This document shows, piece by piece, positions 35,036-49,289 of a DNA stretch of 64,000 bases. This stretch comes from Dama dama (lineage: Eukaryota; Chordata; Mammalia; Artiodactyla; Cervidae). Position 1 is the stretch's first letter. Every line of letters starts with the position of its first letter. Made by a program: the position numbers and the translations under genes. Under the pieces are notes generated by a model. That model was not told where the DNA came from. It saw only the letters and a program-made list of their open reading frames with translations, and made no database searches. The stretch spans positions 33,001,607 through 33,065,606 of the forward strand of contig NC_083695.1 of the NCBI RefSeq assembly GCF_033118175.1, written 5' to 3'.

Positions 35036-35412
35036 AGAGCTTGGTGAAGACTCGTCTCTTTCCCAAATTTTAGATATTATACAGAAAAGTACTTAGTGAA
35101 GGTGCAGTTTTTTTCTCTTCTATTTCATATCCAGAGTGTACTCTGGGTACTTAGACCTACACGGCAAGGTTTAACTAAAAGCTCTGTGGTACATAATGTA
35201 GTTGGCCGCAGAGTTATGGTTATTTTCATCCTTTATAAATGTCTCAAAATTGCTTCTTAGTCCTAGTTGAATTTGTTTATATTATATCTAGTGTTAGTAT
35301 ACTTCTATTGTTGCTTATGTCAGAATTCTGTTACTTCCATAATAAACACTCCCCTTCAAAAGAAATTCTTAGGACACCAAAATGTTTGTTCCTATAGACA
35401 TTTTTGCTTTTA

Positions 35413-35468
35413 ATGTGGTTGGTCAAAAAGTTTGTTGGGTACTCAAACAAACTTTTTGGTCACCCCAA
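35413..35468. mobile_element. Mariner-derived mini-element (hairpin) with TA target duplication
   Basis: 'ttggtcaaaaagtttgtt' is followed a few bases later by its near-perfect reverse complement 'aacaaactttttggtcac', between TA dinucleotides at 35411-35412 and 35469-35470. The ends match the ruminant mariner inverted repeat ('ggttggccaaaaagttcgtt' type). Almost nothing but the two inverted repeats remains. Confidence 0.85.
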
Positions 35469-35940
35469 TAGATATGACATTTAAATGTGTTGTGTTTAAA
35501 TGGCTATTTACAACTTGTCTTATTCCAGAAAGAATTTAATGTGGCCCTCCCAGTGACTGTTTTAAATCTCCAAAATTGTCTAAAATTTATTCTGTTAAAA
35601 ATTTTGCTAACTAATTGAATTTCCCAGTTTAAAAATGCATCTTCATTGCATATTTGCCATTGATTCTTTTTAGGAGAAAATGATAGTAATTATAAGAAAT
35701 AATGTTAACTTCTTCATATTGTCACATCTCCTCAGGACCAAATTAGTCACATCCTTAGAGTCAGATTCTTTCCTTGAAGTGTGGTAGCCATCCTTTATTA
35801 GTGAGAGAAAAAACAGTGACTTTTGAGAATACTGAATGCTGAGCAAAACTGGTTTTTCTATTGGGTTTCAAATCATTTTTGGGCAGTGGTGAGTAAAAGC
35901 AGTTATTTAGGTTAGTAAGAATTATGAATTTGATTTATAG

Positions 35941-36061
35941 AGCTAATTTTCTGGGCAGTGGCAGTATTAACCAATCCAAAATTGGCAAAGCAAAAAATTT
36001 GCTGACTACTGTAAAAGGTTAGTGGAATCTTTGACAACTCTCTTCGGTAAAAGAAAAAAAA
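35941..36061 (+). pseudogene. Probable U4 snRNA retropseudogene, internally deleted
   Basis: 'gggcagtggcagtattaaccaat' at about 35953-35975 matches the 5' part of U4 snRNA (GCAGTGGCAGTAT...CCAAT). 'ggaatctttgacaactctcttcgg' at about 36024-36047 resembles its 3' Sm site and terminal stem (gcaatttttgacagtctctacgg). The middle is shortened by roughly 35-40 bases. An A run at 36053-36061 and degenerate flanking repeats sharing TGAATTT (35922-35937 and 36062-36078) fit LINE-mediated retroposition. It would not make a functional spliceosomal RNA. Confidence 0.6.
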
Positions 36062-38134
36062 TTCTTGAATTTCATCTAACAGAAAATAATGAGATTTGAG
36101 ATCAAATGGGGCTTCTAGGACTGAGCCCCTTAATTTAAAGTTGAAGTTAAATGAAGCAATGAGGGAAAAAATGGCTAAAGTAGAACCTAACATGCAAGAA
36201 ATGCTCAATTAAGGTTAGTTTCCTAACTAATAGCTATTAATGCTAGAGTAGACCCTAGAAAACTTCTGATCTTTGTTTCTTCTTAAATTTAGATTCTGAA
36301 ATATAATAAATATCTATTGAATTTTTCACTGATTATATATGTATATTAGAGAAATGGTTATTAAGAGATTTTAAATTAAGTATTTTTACATGACTTCAGT
36401 TTTTCCTCTTCAGCATGTGCACAGTATTTCCTAGGTGAGAGATTGTGAATTTTTAAAAAATCTGTATCTAGACAAAGTCCTATAACTTGTATTAGACCCT
36501 GAAGGCTATCTAGCTCTGAGGTTGGGTATTGCCTGAGACTTTCTTTAAAACAATATTAATTTGGGCCTTGCTAATTTGGAATTAAAGTTGACTTTTGAAG
36601 GCAAGGTTTGCTGTACAGAGTGATTAGAACAAGATGGAGGAGGAACAAATATTTGAGAATCAAAGCACTTAAATGCCACTTGTCTACTTGCACTAAATAC
36701 AAATGGATTTTAAAATAGATCCTCCTACGACTCAGTCTTTTGTTGATAGATAGCTATCATAATTTCATACACCTCAATAATAAAAATATTTTATTTCCAT
36801 TTTTTCAGTAATTTGGTTCACTTCTTTTTAGTTGCTGTGGATGAGAATTTGTTATTTAGAGCCTGAGGTAGACAAGTTTATAACAAGAGAACGGTCTGTA
36901 TCTGTTTAGATGGGGAAAGAGGGAATCTAAAGCTGAGAGTTCTATAATTTGACTGAGTACTTTGGAAAAGCTGGAGTCAGGCTGCTAAAACCCTAAGCCT
37001 AATTATGAATGCTCCCTGTACTTATTGGTGCTAGTGCTGGGTTTTGTTTGCATTTAAAGTGGGGATGCTCCTAGTGCCCCCAAGTGGAAAACTGATGGCA
37101 CCACACCTTTAAGAACCCCAATTTACAACAGTAGAAATTGAAAAAAGGTGGGGATTTAAGACATTCCCTAGAGCTTCAGAGGGTAACTCTGTACTTTGAT
37201 GGATGGACTCTGTAACAGCTAGTTCCCTGAATGTTAATAAAAGAGAGAGAGACTGACTTTTAAGGTGTTAGAGACTTAAGAGATGGCCAGTTGTTCAGTT
37301 GTGAGAATGGGTTCATACATATTTGTTATATTGTTTTCTGTATTTTTATTTGCTTAAAAAACCCTATTAAAATATGTGTATATTTTAAAAGTGATGAGTC
37401 TGTTTAGACTTCTCATGGTATATCCTGGGAGGTTTTATGCTAGTCACTATGAATCCTGATTGTGAACAATAGATTGAGACCCCCTTATTCTATCCTGCCT
37501 CTTCTTCCAGGTTAGGGATGGTAAGGGCACTAAGGATGAGGAGTGGCAGAGAAGGCTGAATGTATTTCTTTCTTGTGATACATTCAGTAGTTTATTTGTG
37601 GAATTAAAACTAAATTGCTAGAGTAAAATTTTCAGTTTTCTTCTAACCAGTAATTTCAGGTTCCTCGGGTTAATTAAACATAGTGAAATATCATCCAGTG
37701 TATATATTTCAAAACAAGATGTAAGAGAAACTGTGATTTGTGGCACCACATTCTAATGAGGCTTCTCTAAAGCCAGGAAGGCTTTGGCGGCGCTGCAGGA
37801 TCTGAATGTTGACTAGTAGAAAGGCTGATAATGAGGCATGTGACAAAAGGGCTTTTTCCTGCTGACGATATTAAACTGCTTTGACTTGAGCAGTTTTACC
37901 AGTTTTCATAGTTAAGCAATAGGGAGACCAGAAAATAGAATTAACTGAAGATTTGCATGCAAGATGTTGCATTCTGACAGAAATAAGCATTATGGTGTGA
38001 TGAGAATATTTTTAAGGCTGTTGTAGGACTACTGTAGCTATTGTATGTTAATGGTGTAACTTCTTCTCTGTCTTACTTTGTATCATGGTATCTCAGTTTT
38101 TGCAAAGAAAATAATTGATACTTTTCTTCAAAAG

Positions 38135-38225
38135 GACACTGAAGCCATGAAGAGAGCATTGGCCTCCATAGACTCCAAACTGAACCAGGCTAAAGGTTGG
38201 CTCCGTGATCCCAATGCCTCCCCAG
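38135..38225 (+). CDS. VCL: VCL exon 7 (residues 262-292, start of head domain D2)
   Basis: Thirty codons, DTEAMKRALASIDSKLNQAK then GWLRDPNASP, plus the first base of Gly292. The acceptor is 'gatacttttcttcaaaag' and the donor gtaacc. The repeated vinculin phrase 'WLxDPNAxPG' seen here recurs in exon 10 ([11 protein letters not shown]) and exon 11 (WIDNPTVDDRG). This reflects the internal bundle repeats of the head. Ser290, a reported phosphosite in human, is present. Confidence 0.98.
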
Positions 38226-39344
<1,119 letters not shown>

Positions 39345-39747
39345 TAAAGTTCCTCTGCTCTCACCAGAGCACTGGTGCTAACAATTGGGATCTTGCTTCT
39401 GATGGAGTGATTCAGAAGCAAGTTTCTGTGAATTTTACTGAGTTCTCTTTGGCTGATAGATAACACAGGTATTATATTCTATGAATTCTTTGGGATTGGA
39501 GTGAATTTTCCTTTTGATGAACTTTTAAAATATGTAGATGCCTTGTAGTGAAGTTGAAGTTGAAATAGAAATATGTTTTTTTAGTTTCTAGTCATAGGCT
39601 TATGAAAAACAAGGTATAGCAGATAGATATCTTTTATGAAGGATGATGGCAAGAATAAGAAACATAAATTGGAATGATTTCAAATGCCATTTAAAAAATC
39701 AGTTAGATAGATTATCCTCTGTGTTGGTCACATCTAGGCTCTGTTTT

Positions 39748-39793
39748 GGGGTTGCAAAGAGTCAGACATGACTGAGCGACTGAACTGAACTGA
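39748..39793 (+). mobile_element. BovB/Bov-tA tail fragment (about 45 bases)
   Basis: 'ggttgcaaagagtcagacatgactgagcgactgaactgaactga' is the extreme 3' tail of BovB-type elements with no body attached. Confidence 0.85.
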
Positions 39794-40192
39794 GTTTCTA
39801 TTTGATCATTATTCATTTAGTTTTATAGTTCTTTTATCTATCTCTTAGCCACTTCAAGTTTTGGCTTTTAGAATCCACCTCCATTCCCCCAAACTATATA
39901 GAGTTTGCTAATAAGAAAACTCAGTATAATAGGTTTGTTTTGAACTCATACATATAGTTAATGAAGTTCTAAAAGATCTTCAATTTTTATGAAATTTTAT
40001 ACTATGGATATTGAGAAAATTGAGGTATAGATAAAGTTTAATTTTGCTTCTAGATTGTCATGACACATCTCGAGGTAATTGGAATATAGAATCTCCCTTC
40101 AAACTAAGACCTCAGGAACACTCCTTGATGTGTTGCACACCATTACACATGGCCTCAAATGTATTAACATAACGGAATTCAGAATATAGTTC

Positions 40193-40307
40193 CTTTTTTT
40201 CTTTGGCCATGCCGTGTGGCATGTGGGATCTCTGTTTCCCAATCAAGGATTGAACCTGTGTCCCCTGCATTACAGAGTCTTAACCACTGGACGACCAGGG
40301 AAGTCCT
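40193..40307 (-). mobile_element. CHR SINE, antisense
   Basis: T-rich tail, 'tttggccatgccgtgtggc', 'tttcccaatcaaggattgaacc', then 'aaccactggacgaccagggaagtcct'. Confidence 0.9.
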
Positions 40308-41924
40308 AAATACAGCTCTTAAGGACTGGTTCCTAACCTGTTTCGGACCAAGGTCATTTTTATAATTTGATGAAAACTATTAATCTCTACCTAAAAAAGA
40401 TGCATATAAACATGCTTAGACAATATTATGTGTAATTTCCAGAAGTTCATGGATTCACTGTAGCCCTGGAAGCTCCATGGGCTTCAGGGTAAGAGTCTTT
40501 ACCTTGAAGGAGAGAAGAAACTGCATAAATAAATGTGATCTCATTGAGTGCAGTGGGCCTATTCTCCTGCTGTGAAGCAGTCTCCTCTGTCATGAGCCTG
40601 ACAGGAACTTCACAGAAAGGACAAAAAGAAGTTCTGTTCCCATTTGGAGAAATGCCAATGTCGTTTTGACAAGATTCTTGGCTCTTCTGATTTCTCACTG
40701 CTGCCTCTTTTGTCTGCAGCCTTTTCACAGTGTGGTAGACAGCTTTCAGTTGGAATTCTCAAGTACACAGTTGTATGTATTTAGAGAAAGATGAATCTGA
40801 ACAAGAGAACGAGGTAGTTGGCTATACAGGATTGACCATAAATCTATGAAGAGAAAAGGTTGAAGCAGTGAGGAGCCCAGTGAGTCTGCTTCACACTGGC
40901 GCCTGCAATCTCCTTTCACAATGAAAGATTGCAAAGCTGTCTCCCTGTTATCCTTTCTTAGATATGCCTAACTTTCTAACAGTTTAGCGGCTGAAACTCA
41001 GGAAGTTTCCTCTTTGGTATTCTTTTTTTCAGTAACCTAGGATTGTAAATGTATATTTTCCTCTCCATGGGACTCAATAAACTTTTTCTTTTGAATGAAA
41101 AATTATGTAGCCCGTAAATATTTTTACTTTTTCACACTCTTACACAAACAAGGTTCCTCATCATGAATTATTAGATTTGAAAGAAAAAAGCAAGTTAAAA
41201 CATAAAAAGTAAAAAAGAAAAAGAAAACAAACATAAAAAGTATCTTTCCAAAAGTCTCAGACTCCTTTGCCATAAAACAGAGATGTCAAGCATAAGTAAA
41301 ACATGTGTCTATATTTATATACAAATATTATTGGCAATAAATATTATTGAGTTTACTACCTCAAATATTGGTATACATGAGAAACATAAGTTTAAAAAGA
41401 GGTTAGATAGATGAATGATAAGTCCATAATCCATACTATCATTAAAGGAAGCAAAGATTTTTGGAGGTTATCCTATAATCAGAAGCTCAGGTTATGATCA
41501 GCCATGCTATTGGACCAAATGATGGAGTTGTCACTCGCTATCATTGAATTTACCAGGCTGGGTGGACTAAAAAATATGAATCTAAAAAGATGGCATATCT
41601 TACTTTCTTATGACTTGGGAAGTCTGTTACAAAGGGAAAACAAGTTTCCACTAACTTGCATCATTTTTTGTAGTAGTAGCATACCACTTCTGAGAGAGGA
41701 AAATAAAGAAATTAGTTCTTTAGGAACTTGGTGAGAACTTGTCACTCCATGCCCTTTTCCCTCAGTACTAACTGCTTTTGATACTTACAGAATGCATAGG
41801 AATGGATATTTAAGATTACCATTAGGTTATGATAAATGACAATTCTGTAGTAATAATAGTTATATATGTGTGTTGGTTTATTGCCAAACTGTTTTCAACT
41901 ATATCTTTTTGTTTGGCACCACTC

Positions 41925-42112
41925 TGTTTGATAAGCAGGGAAAGTATTGTTACCTACCCACTCTTCGTTTTCTAAGTTAGAAAACTGAAGCCCGAAGAAG
42001 TTAAACATCATAAGGTTCCACAGGTGCTGGAGCCAGGATTTGAACACAGATCTCCTTGGTCCTAGTGCGGTGTGCTTTCAGTAACACTATGCGTGCTGCC
42101 TCCTGAAACATT
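41925..42112 (+). mobile_element. MIR SINE
   Basis: 'ttctaagttagaaaactgaagcccgaagaagttaaacatc', 'gtgctggagccaggatttgaacacag' and 'ctttcagtaacactatgcgtgctgcctcc' follow the MIR layout. Confidence 0.7.
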
Positions 42113-42344
42113 TTCAATGTATATTTGCCCATAAATAAGACAATCTAATGGGCTGTTTATTTCTAAAGCATACCTACTATGGTAACAAACCCTCCATAGC
42201 GATAAGATCACAAGTGGATTTGCCCCTCTAAAGATTAGGTTTGGTTATGTAATCACCACCAAGAGGAAAATTATAATTATCAAAATTTGCAGGTCTAGTC
42301 TTAAAGTGGTTATGCAGTTCCTTAAAGCTTCTGTATGATATTGT

Positions 42345-42477
42345 TTTTTTCTTTTTTGTTTTGTTTTGACCATGCTGCACGACATATAGGGTCTTAATAC
42401 TTTAACCAGGGATCAAACTCATGCTCGTTGCAGTGGAAACTCAGTCTTAACCACTGAACTGCCAAAATAGTCCCTGC
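42345..42477 (-). mobile_element. CHR SINE, antisense, degraded
   Basis: T-rich tail, 'gaccatgctgcacgacatatagggtct', 'aaccagggatcaaactcatgctc', then 'ttaaccactgaactgcc'. More diverged than the other CHR copies. It ends 190 bases before exon 9. Confidence 0.85.
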
Positions 42478-42666
42478 TACTGATTTTAAGATGGTTTGGC
42501 TGTTTTGCTGTGTTTCTCTCTGTTTCCTTGTGTTATCCCAGATTTAGTGGAAAAAAGGAAAAAGGACAAGTACGTTAGCAAAATGATATACATTGTGCTT
42601 TCAGTATTATTTTGCCATTAAGATTTTGAGAGAGTACAACAGCAACAAATCTGTCTGTCTGAGTAG

Positions 42667-42820
42667 GGGACAAGGAGCCTCACCAGTGGCCATGCAGAAA
42701 GCCCAGCAAGTGTCTCAGGGTCTGGATGTGCTCACAGCAAAAGTGGAAAATGCAGCCCGCAAGCTGGAAGCCATGACCAACTCAAAGCAGAGCATTGCAA
42801 AGAAGATCGATGCTGCTCAG
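42667..42820 (+). CDS. VCL: VCL exon 9 (residues 341-392, head domain D2)
   Basis: The last base of Arg341 and 51 codons: GQGASPVAMQKAQQVSQGLD to ...TNSKQSIAKKIDAAQ. Residue 345 is Ala, where human has Ser in the SSP motif as I recall. The neighbouring Ser346, a reported phosphosite, is kept. The acceptor 'ctgtctgtctgagtag' is rather weak and the donor is gtagca. Confidence 0.97.
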
Positions 42821-43511
42821 GTAGCAATGGTGATTTTCAGGAGGGGTGGGAAATAAAAGACAAAGAGAAATGTTCCATAATATCCTGTATCTCCCTCCCC
42901 CCAATTTTCTGTGGGTGGATGATGGCTGTTTCTAAGTGATGACTAATTCCCAGCAGTTGTCATTGTTAACATGTTTCCTACTACCACAGGCTTAAGACTA
43001 ATGTTTATCTATATTTTGAAATGGAGATCTTAATTTTGAATCCTTCAGTTAGTTAAAAATAAGTGTTCTGAGTACCATTTTCCTAGTTCCTGATGGGGAT
43101 TACAGTATGTTAAACCTGTTCTTCATCTTAGAGTTTACAACTATATTTGATCATAGCAATGTTAAAGGGTTAAAAGTTTTTGATACTACTCTACTGTAAA
43201 ATGATTTTCAAGCATTTCATGAAGAAAAATATTTAAGAAACTGAAGAATTAATAAGGTATGATTAATTCAAAGATAAGATAAAACTCATGAAGATGTTTT
43301 ATCCTGATGAGAGTGAAGAAAGTCAATTTTGAAAAGACGGATTGACTTGATTTTACTTTAGCAAGAACCAGTGTAAAATAATAAGGACTAGCATTATTGC
43401 TGATATGCCTTGTGATTATTTTTGAAATATTTCTGATGCCCTTGTTAAGTTGAATAAAATTGGTTCATGAGTAAATCACAGTGTGCTTATTTTTCATTTC
43501 TATGTGTGTAG
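42821..43511 (+). other. VCL: VCL intron 9 (691 bases), no recognised feature
   Basis: Ordinary AT-rich intron with no repeat family recognised. The acceptor tract is 'tatttttcatttctatgtgtgtag'. Confidence 0.9.
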
Positions 43512-45730
<2,219 letters not shown>

Positions 45731-45921
45731 AGGAAAAGGAGATTCCCCAGAGGCCCGAGCATTAGCCAAACAGGTGGCCACAGCCCTACAGAACTTACAG
45801 ACTAAAACAAACAGGGCTGTGGCCAACAGCAGACCTGCCAAAGCAGCTGTCCACCTTGAAGGCAAGATTGAGCAAGCGCAGCGGTGGATTGATAATCCTA
45901 CTGTGGATGACCGGGGAGTTG
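45731..45921 (+). CDS. VCL: VCL exon 11 (residues 451-515, D2/D3 boundary)
   Basis: One base of Gln451, 63 codons (GKGDSPEARALAKQVATALQ to ...AQRWIDNPTVDDRGV) and the first base of Gly515. The acceptor is 'actatttttttctctgcag' and the donor gtaagg. It carries the end of D2 and the linker into D3 (around residue 490), with the third WxxxP phrase of the head. The peptide is unchanged from human as I recall it. Confidence 0.98.
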
Positions 45922-47141
45922 GTAAGGCTATTAGTGCACTTAGCCCTCATTAAATTTATTTCAGTGAAGATAAGCAAGTTGTTGCTAGAGATCCTGTGTC
46001 ATCTGTGATTAGGTACAGAGGGGCTCTTTAGTCACTGGTGAGTAAGTCATTCCACAGTATGACTCCATCTCTAAATGTAGCCAGTAGTATTTCTTTGATT
46101 TAATCAAAAGTATTAGCAAATAAATGATTTTGTTGCAGGCAAATAGAAAAGTCCTCAGGTTGCAATTGAAACTTTGAGCTAATTATTTCCAGTTTATGTA
46201 TACTTTCATTCTATTATACTTCTTTCTGTTATTACAGTCCTTAGAAAGTTGACAGTTAAATATAATTTTTAAAACTAAATAAAAGGTACTTAACTACCAA
46301 AGTTATTTTCAGTTGTGAAGTCTCCTGCATCACACAATCACCTGTAGAGTTGATAACCTAAAATTTTGATTTTTGAGATATTTTAGGAGTGGAACTATAA
46401 GAATTTAGGTCATATGATAGCAAGCCTATTGAAGCTGAAACATATATTTATTTCATTTGCTGTATTCATTGGAAAATTTTTAATTATTTTAATTAATCCA
46501 GTGTTGGCTAATCAGGCAGATGTATAATTTACTGGTGGAGAAATACAAATTTTCTGAATGGCAATTTGGAATTATATGTCAAGAGCTTTAAAAAAAAGTT
46601 CATACCCATTGACTCAGCAATTTGACTTATAGGAATTTATTTTAAGAAATAATTAGAGATATTTCTAAGGAGTTACAAGAATGTATATAAACAACATAAA
46701 TATTTAATAAGTAAATTGCCAACAATTATGGTTCATATGATAAAATATTACATAAATTTTAGATCGTGAATTTTGAATAATATCTAATGATGTAGAAAAA
46801 TGCTCATGTTAAATAAAAAGAAGCACAGGATAAAAGTTAATGTATAGTTTATCCTAGTTTTATAAAAGATAAATGTATGTATGTATATAGAGGAACATGC
46901 AATGCATTAAAAAAAACTGGAAGGAAATGTTCAAATATATCAGTCTGTGAGAGATGGAATTATGGGTGGTTTATATTTTTTTTACATTTTTTATATTTCT
47001 CAAATTTTTTTGTCTTATTAGTGGGGAAAAAAAACCACATCACTAAATGTTACTATTAAAAAAAGAAATCCTTGCCAGAATGGCACAGTGATTGGCCTCT
47101 CCATATCCATGTGAGTGTCAGTGTTTTCCCTCCTGGTACAG
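45922..47141 (+). other. VCL: VCL intron 11 (1.2 kb)
   Basis: 45922-46495 holds nothing recognised. An old L1 3' end covers most of the rest. Confidence 0.85.
46500..47020 (+). mobile_element. Old L1ME-type 3' end
   Basis: 'tcatacccattgactcagcaatttgactta', then 'aataattagagatatttc', then 'aaatgctcatgttaaataaaaagaagcacagg' and 'gagatggaattatgggtggtttatatttt' follow the old L1 3' UTR pattern. Confidence 0.7.
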
Positions 47142-47341
47142 GTCAGGCTGCCATCCGAGGGCTGGTGGCCGAAGGGCATCGTCTGGCTAATGTCATGATG
47201 GGGCCTTATCGCCAGGACCTTCTTGCAAAGTGTGACCGAGTGGACCAGCTGACGGCCCAGCTGGCTGACCTGGCTGCCAGAGGGGAAGGGGAGAGCCCTC
47301 AGGCGAGAGCTCTTGCGTCTCAGCTCCAAGACTCCTTAAAG
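47142..47341 (+). CDS. VCL: VCL exon 12 (residues 515-581, head domain D3)
   Basis: Two bases of Gly515 and 66 codons: QAAIRGLVAEGHRLANVMMG through ...ESPQARALASQLQDSLK. The acceptor is 'ttttccctcctggtacag' and the donor gtagag. It is noticeably GC-richer than most of the window. It forms the first bundle of D3. Sequence intact. Confidence 0.98.
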
Positions 47342-48617
47342 GTAGAGCTTGGGAGCATGTATCCTTGCGTTTCTTATGCTTAACTGTAATTGAAAAGCTA
47401 GGGAGGGAGAGAGTTTTTAAAATACATAATTTCCTGAGTCTAGGGAAAGTGAAAAAGATGTGATCAAGAATATAAGAAAATCCAGAGTTTATTAGGAAAA
47501 AGCTTATCAGTGTGTGATAGCAATTAAAATTGTGTTTCCCAAGAAATACAAGAGCTTTCATATCTGCTCTACCACGTCTCACTTACACTTGTTTAGTCAG
47601 CCAGCTTTTTTTCTTAAAATGGACTCCTTTTTTAAACTTACATTTATTTAAAAGAAAAGTTTATAATAATTTTGAAGTCAGGAGCTTGATGAGCTAGTTA
47701 TATTTTTTATAATATTCTATAAAAGAAACAATTATTAAAATAAAAACATTTTTCTGTATAACACCTAAAATCTTCTTAGATATCACCAGCCAGTGCATGC
47801 CACCCATTTTGAGAAACAGTGGAGGTGACTGAGACTTTTTTGAGTATAAATCTATTCTAAGACTTGGATTGGAACTTCCCTGGTGGTCCAGTGGTTAAGA
47901 CTCCACACTTCCACTGCAAGGATCATGGGTTCAATCCTGGGTCCCGCTGGTCAGAGAAGTTCCATATGCCTTGTGGTGCAACTAAGGAGCAAACAAAAAC
48001 CTTAGGTCAGACTAAATGTAAATTATGAAAAGGAGTTTTTTTCATGACTTCTGAGAATTCTCTTCTTTCGATCCATGTTAGAAAACGGATACATGTATTA
48101 GTTATTGAGTTTTTCTTGAAATTTATTTGAAATATCATGTATCCAAAAAAATCCATTATTGATTTCTTTCCTCTAAATATATGAAATTAATTATTTAATT
48201 AATTAAAGTAATATAAGAAATTTGACACTGTATCCATAGTATCTTACAGTTACTGAGATCATATCAGGCCTCTCCAGCACTGGGACTGGTGAGGGATTAT
48301 CTCATTTCATGGTCTTCTTTGGGCTCAACCCTGTGATTCTTAGTATTATTTCTTAGAGGCCATCAAGAAATGAAGTAAGATTTCTTGCTTCGGTGGAACA
48401 GTCTCTAGGGCAATGTGGGTTATGTCCTTAATCACTTAGAGGGCAAGATTCACTTCTTATACCTGTTTTATGCTAGCTCAGTGCTTTGTTCACAGTTAAT
48501 ACTCACAGTTGATAACATTGAAAGAAACACTGAATGAATGAATGGGAAGAGAGGACAGTGGCAGATGTGCTTTTTGGATATTTATGGAAAATTTCATTTG
48601 TAAACAATGTTTTTAAG
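47342..48617 (+). other. VCL: VCL intron 12 (1.3 kb)
   Basis: One CHR SINE. The rest is AT-rich, with (TTAA)-like tracts near 48180-48210 and nothing else recognised. Confidence 0.87.
47868..47992 (+). mobile_element. CHR SINE
   Basis: 'ggaacttccctggtggtccagtggttaagac', 'tcatgggttcaatcctgggtcc', then 'gtggtgcaactaaggagc'. Sense orientation. Confidence 0.88.
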
Positions 48618-48746
48618 GATCTGAAAGCCCGAATGCAGGAGGCCATGACTCAGGAGGTGTCAGATGTTTTCAGTGATACCACAACTCCCATCAAGCTGTT
48701 GGCAGTGGCAGCCACTGCTCCTCCTGATGCACCCAATAGGGAAGAG
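48618..48746 (+). CDS. VCL: VCL exon 13 (residues 582-624, head domain D3)
   Basis: Exactly 43 codons: DLKARMQEAMTQEVSDVFSD to ...LLAVAATAPPDAPNREE. The acceptor is 'acaatgtttttaag' and the donor gtgggt. Both ends lie on codon boundaries, so skipping would keep frame, although I know of no such isoform. A (GT)n microsatellite starts about 40 bases after the donor. Confidence 0.98.
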
Positions 48747-48783
48747 GTGGGTGTCTGAGGTCTTCCATTTCTTCTATTGGCCA

Positions 48784-48786
<3 letters not shown>

Positions 48787-48816
<30 letters not shown>

Positions 48817-48832
48817 ACACGCGTGCATGTGT
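48787..48832. repeat. (GT)n microsatellite
   Basis: About 14 uninterrupted GT units (48787-48815), then the alternating CACACGCGTGCATGTGTG. It is likely to be length-polymorphic. It lies in intron 13 close to the exon 13 donor. Confidence 0.95.
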
Positions 48833-49289
48833 GAAGGTAAAATGTGACTACAGTGTACATCGGGGTGGTTGGGAAATTGTGGATGAAGGGTAGAAGAGGG
48901 AAGGATGGCCTTGCCACTTCTTATTTCAGTCACCATGTATTTCAGCTAGGAATCTCTTTAGGCCATGTCTTCACTTGAAAGTAGTGGAAGACCTGACCAT
49001 CAGATATGAAAACAATGGGTTTTATTTTTATCACATAACAAGAAACAGGGAGCTAAGTAGCCTTGGCATTGATTCAGCAGCTTGACACCTTAAAAGCTGG
49101 CATCCCTGTGATTTTCATGATCTTTCCTGATAGAGATGGCTGATGTAGCCCTGGGCATTATGTTCAAGGCAGTAAGAAATGAGGACTGGGGTCACCCCAG
49201 TCATAACCAGCATAATAGTCCCTCTAGTCATAACTGTCCCTTCAGTGTGTCCTTAGGACAGTTTATTCTTGACATCGAAGTCAGGACAA

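Larger units (their letters stand above)
30469..38134 (+). other. VCL: VCL intron 6 (7.7 kb)
   Basis: Contains a Bov-tA, an A-rich tract, a mariner hairpin and a probable U4 snRNA retropseudogene (listed separately). The stretches 30470-31905, 32140-34980 and 36080-38130 show nothing I can name. 32990-33180 has a faint resemblance to an old L1M 3' region. Confidence 0.85.

Noticed and set aside
48787..48832. Alternating GT/CG tract as a regulatory Z-DNA element
   Set aside because: Such tracts are common in mammalian introns. Sequence alone does not support a regulatory call, so it is kept as a microsatellite.
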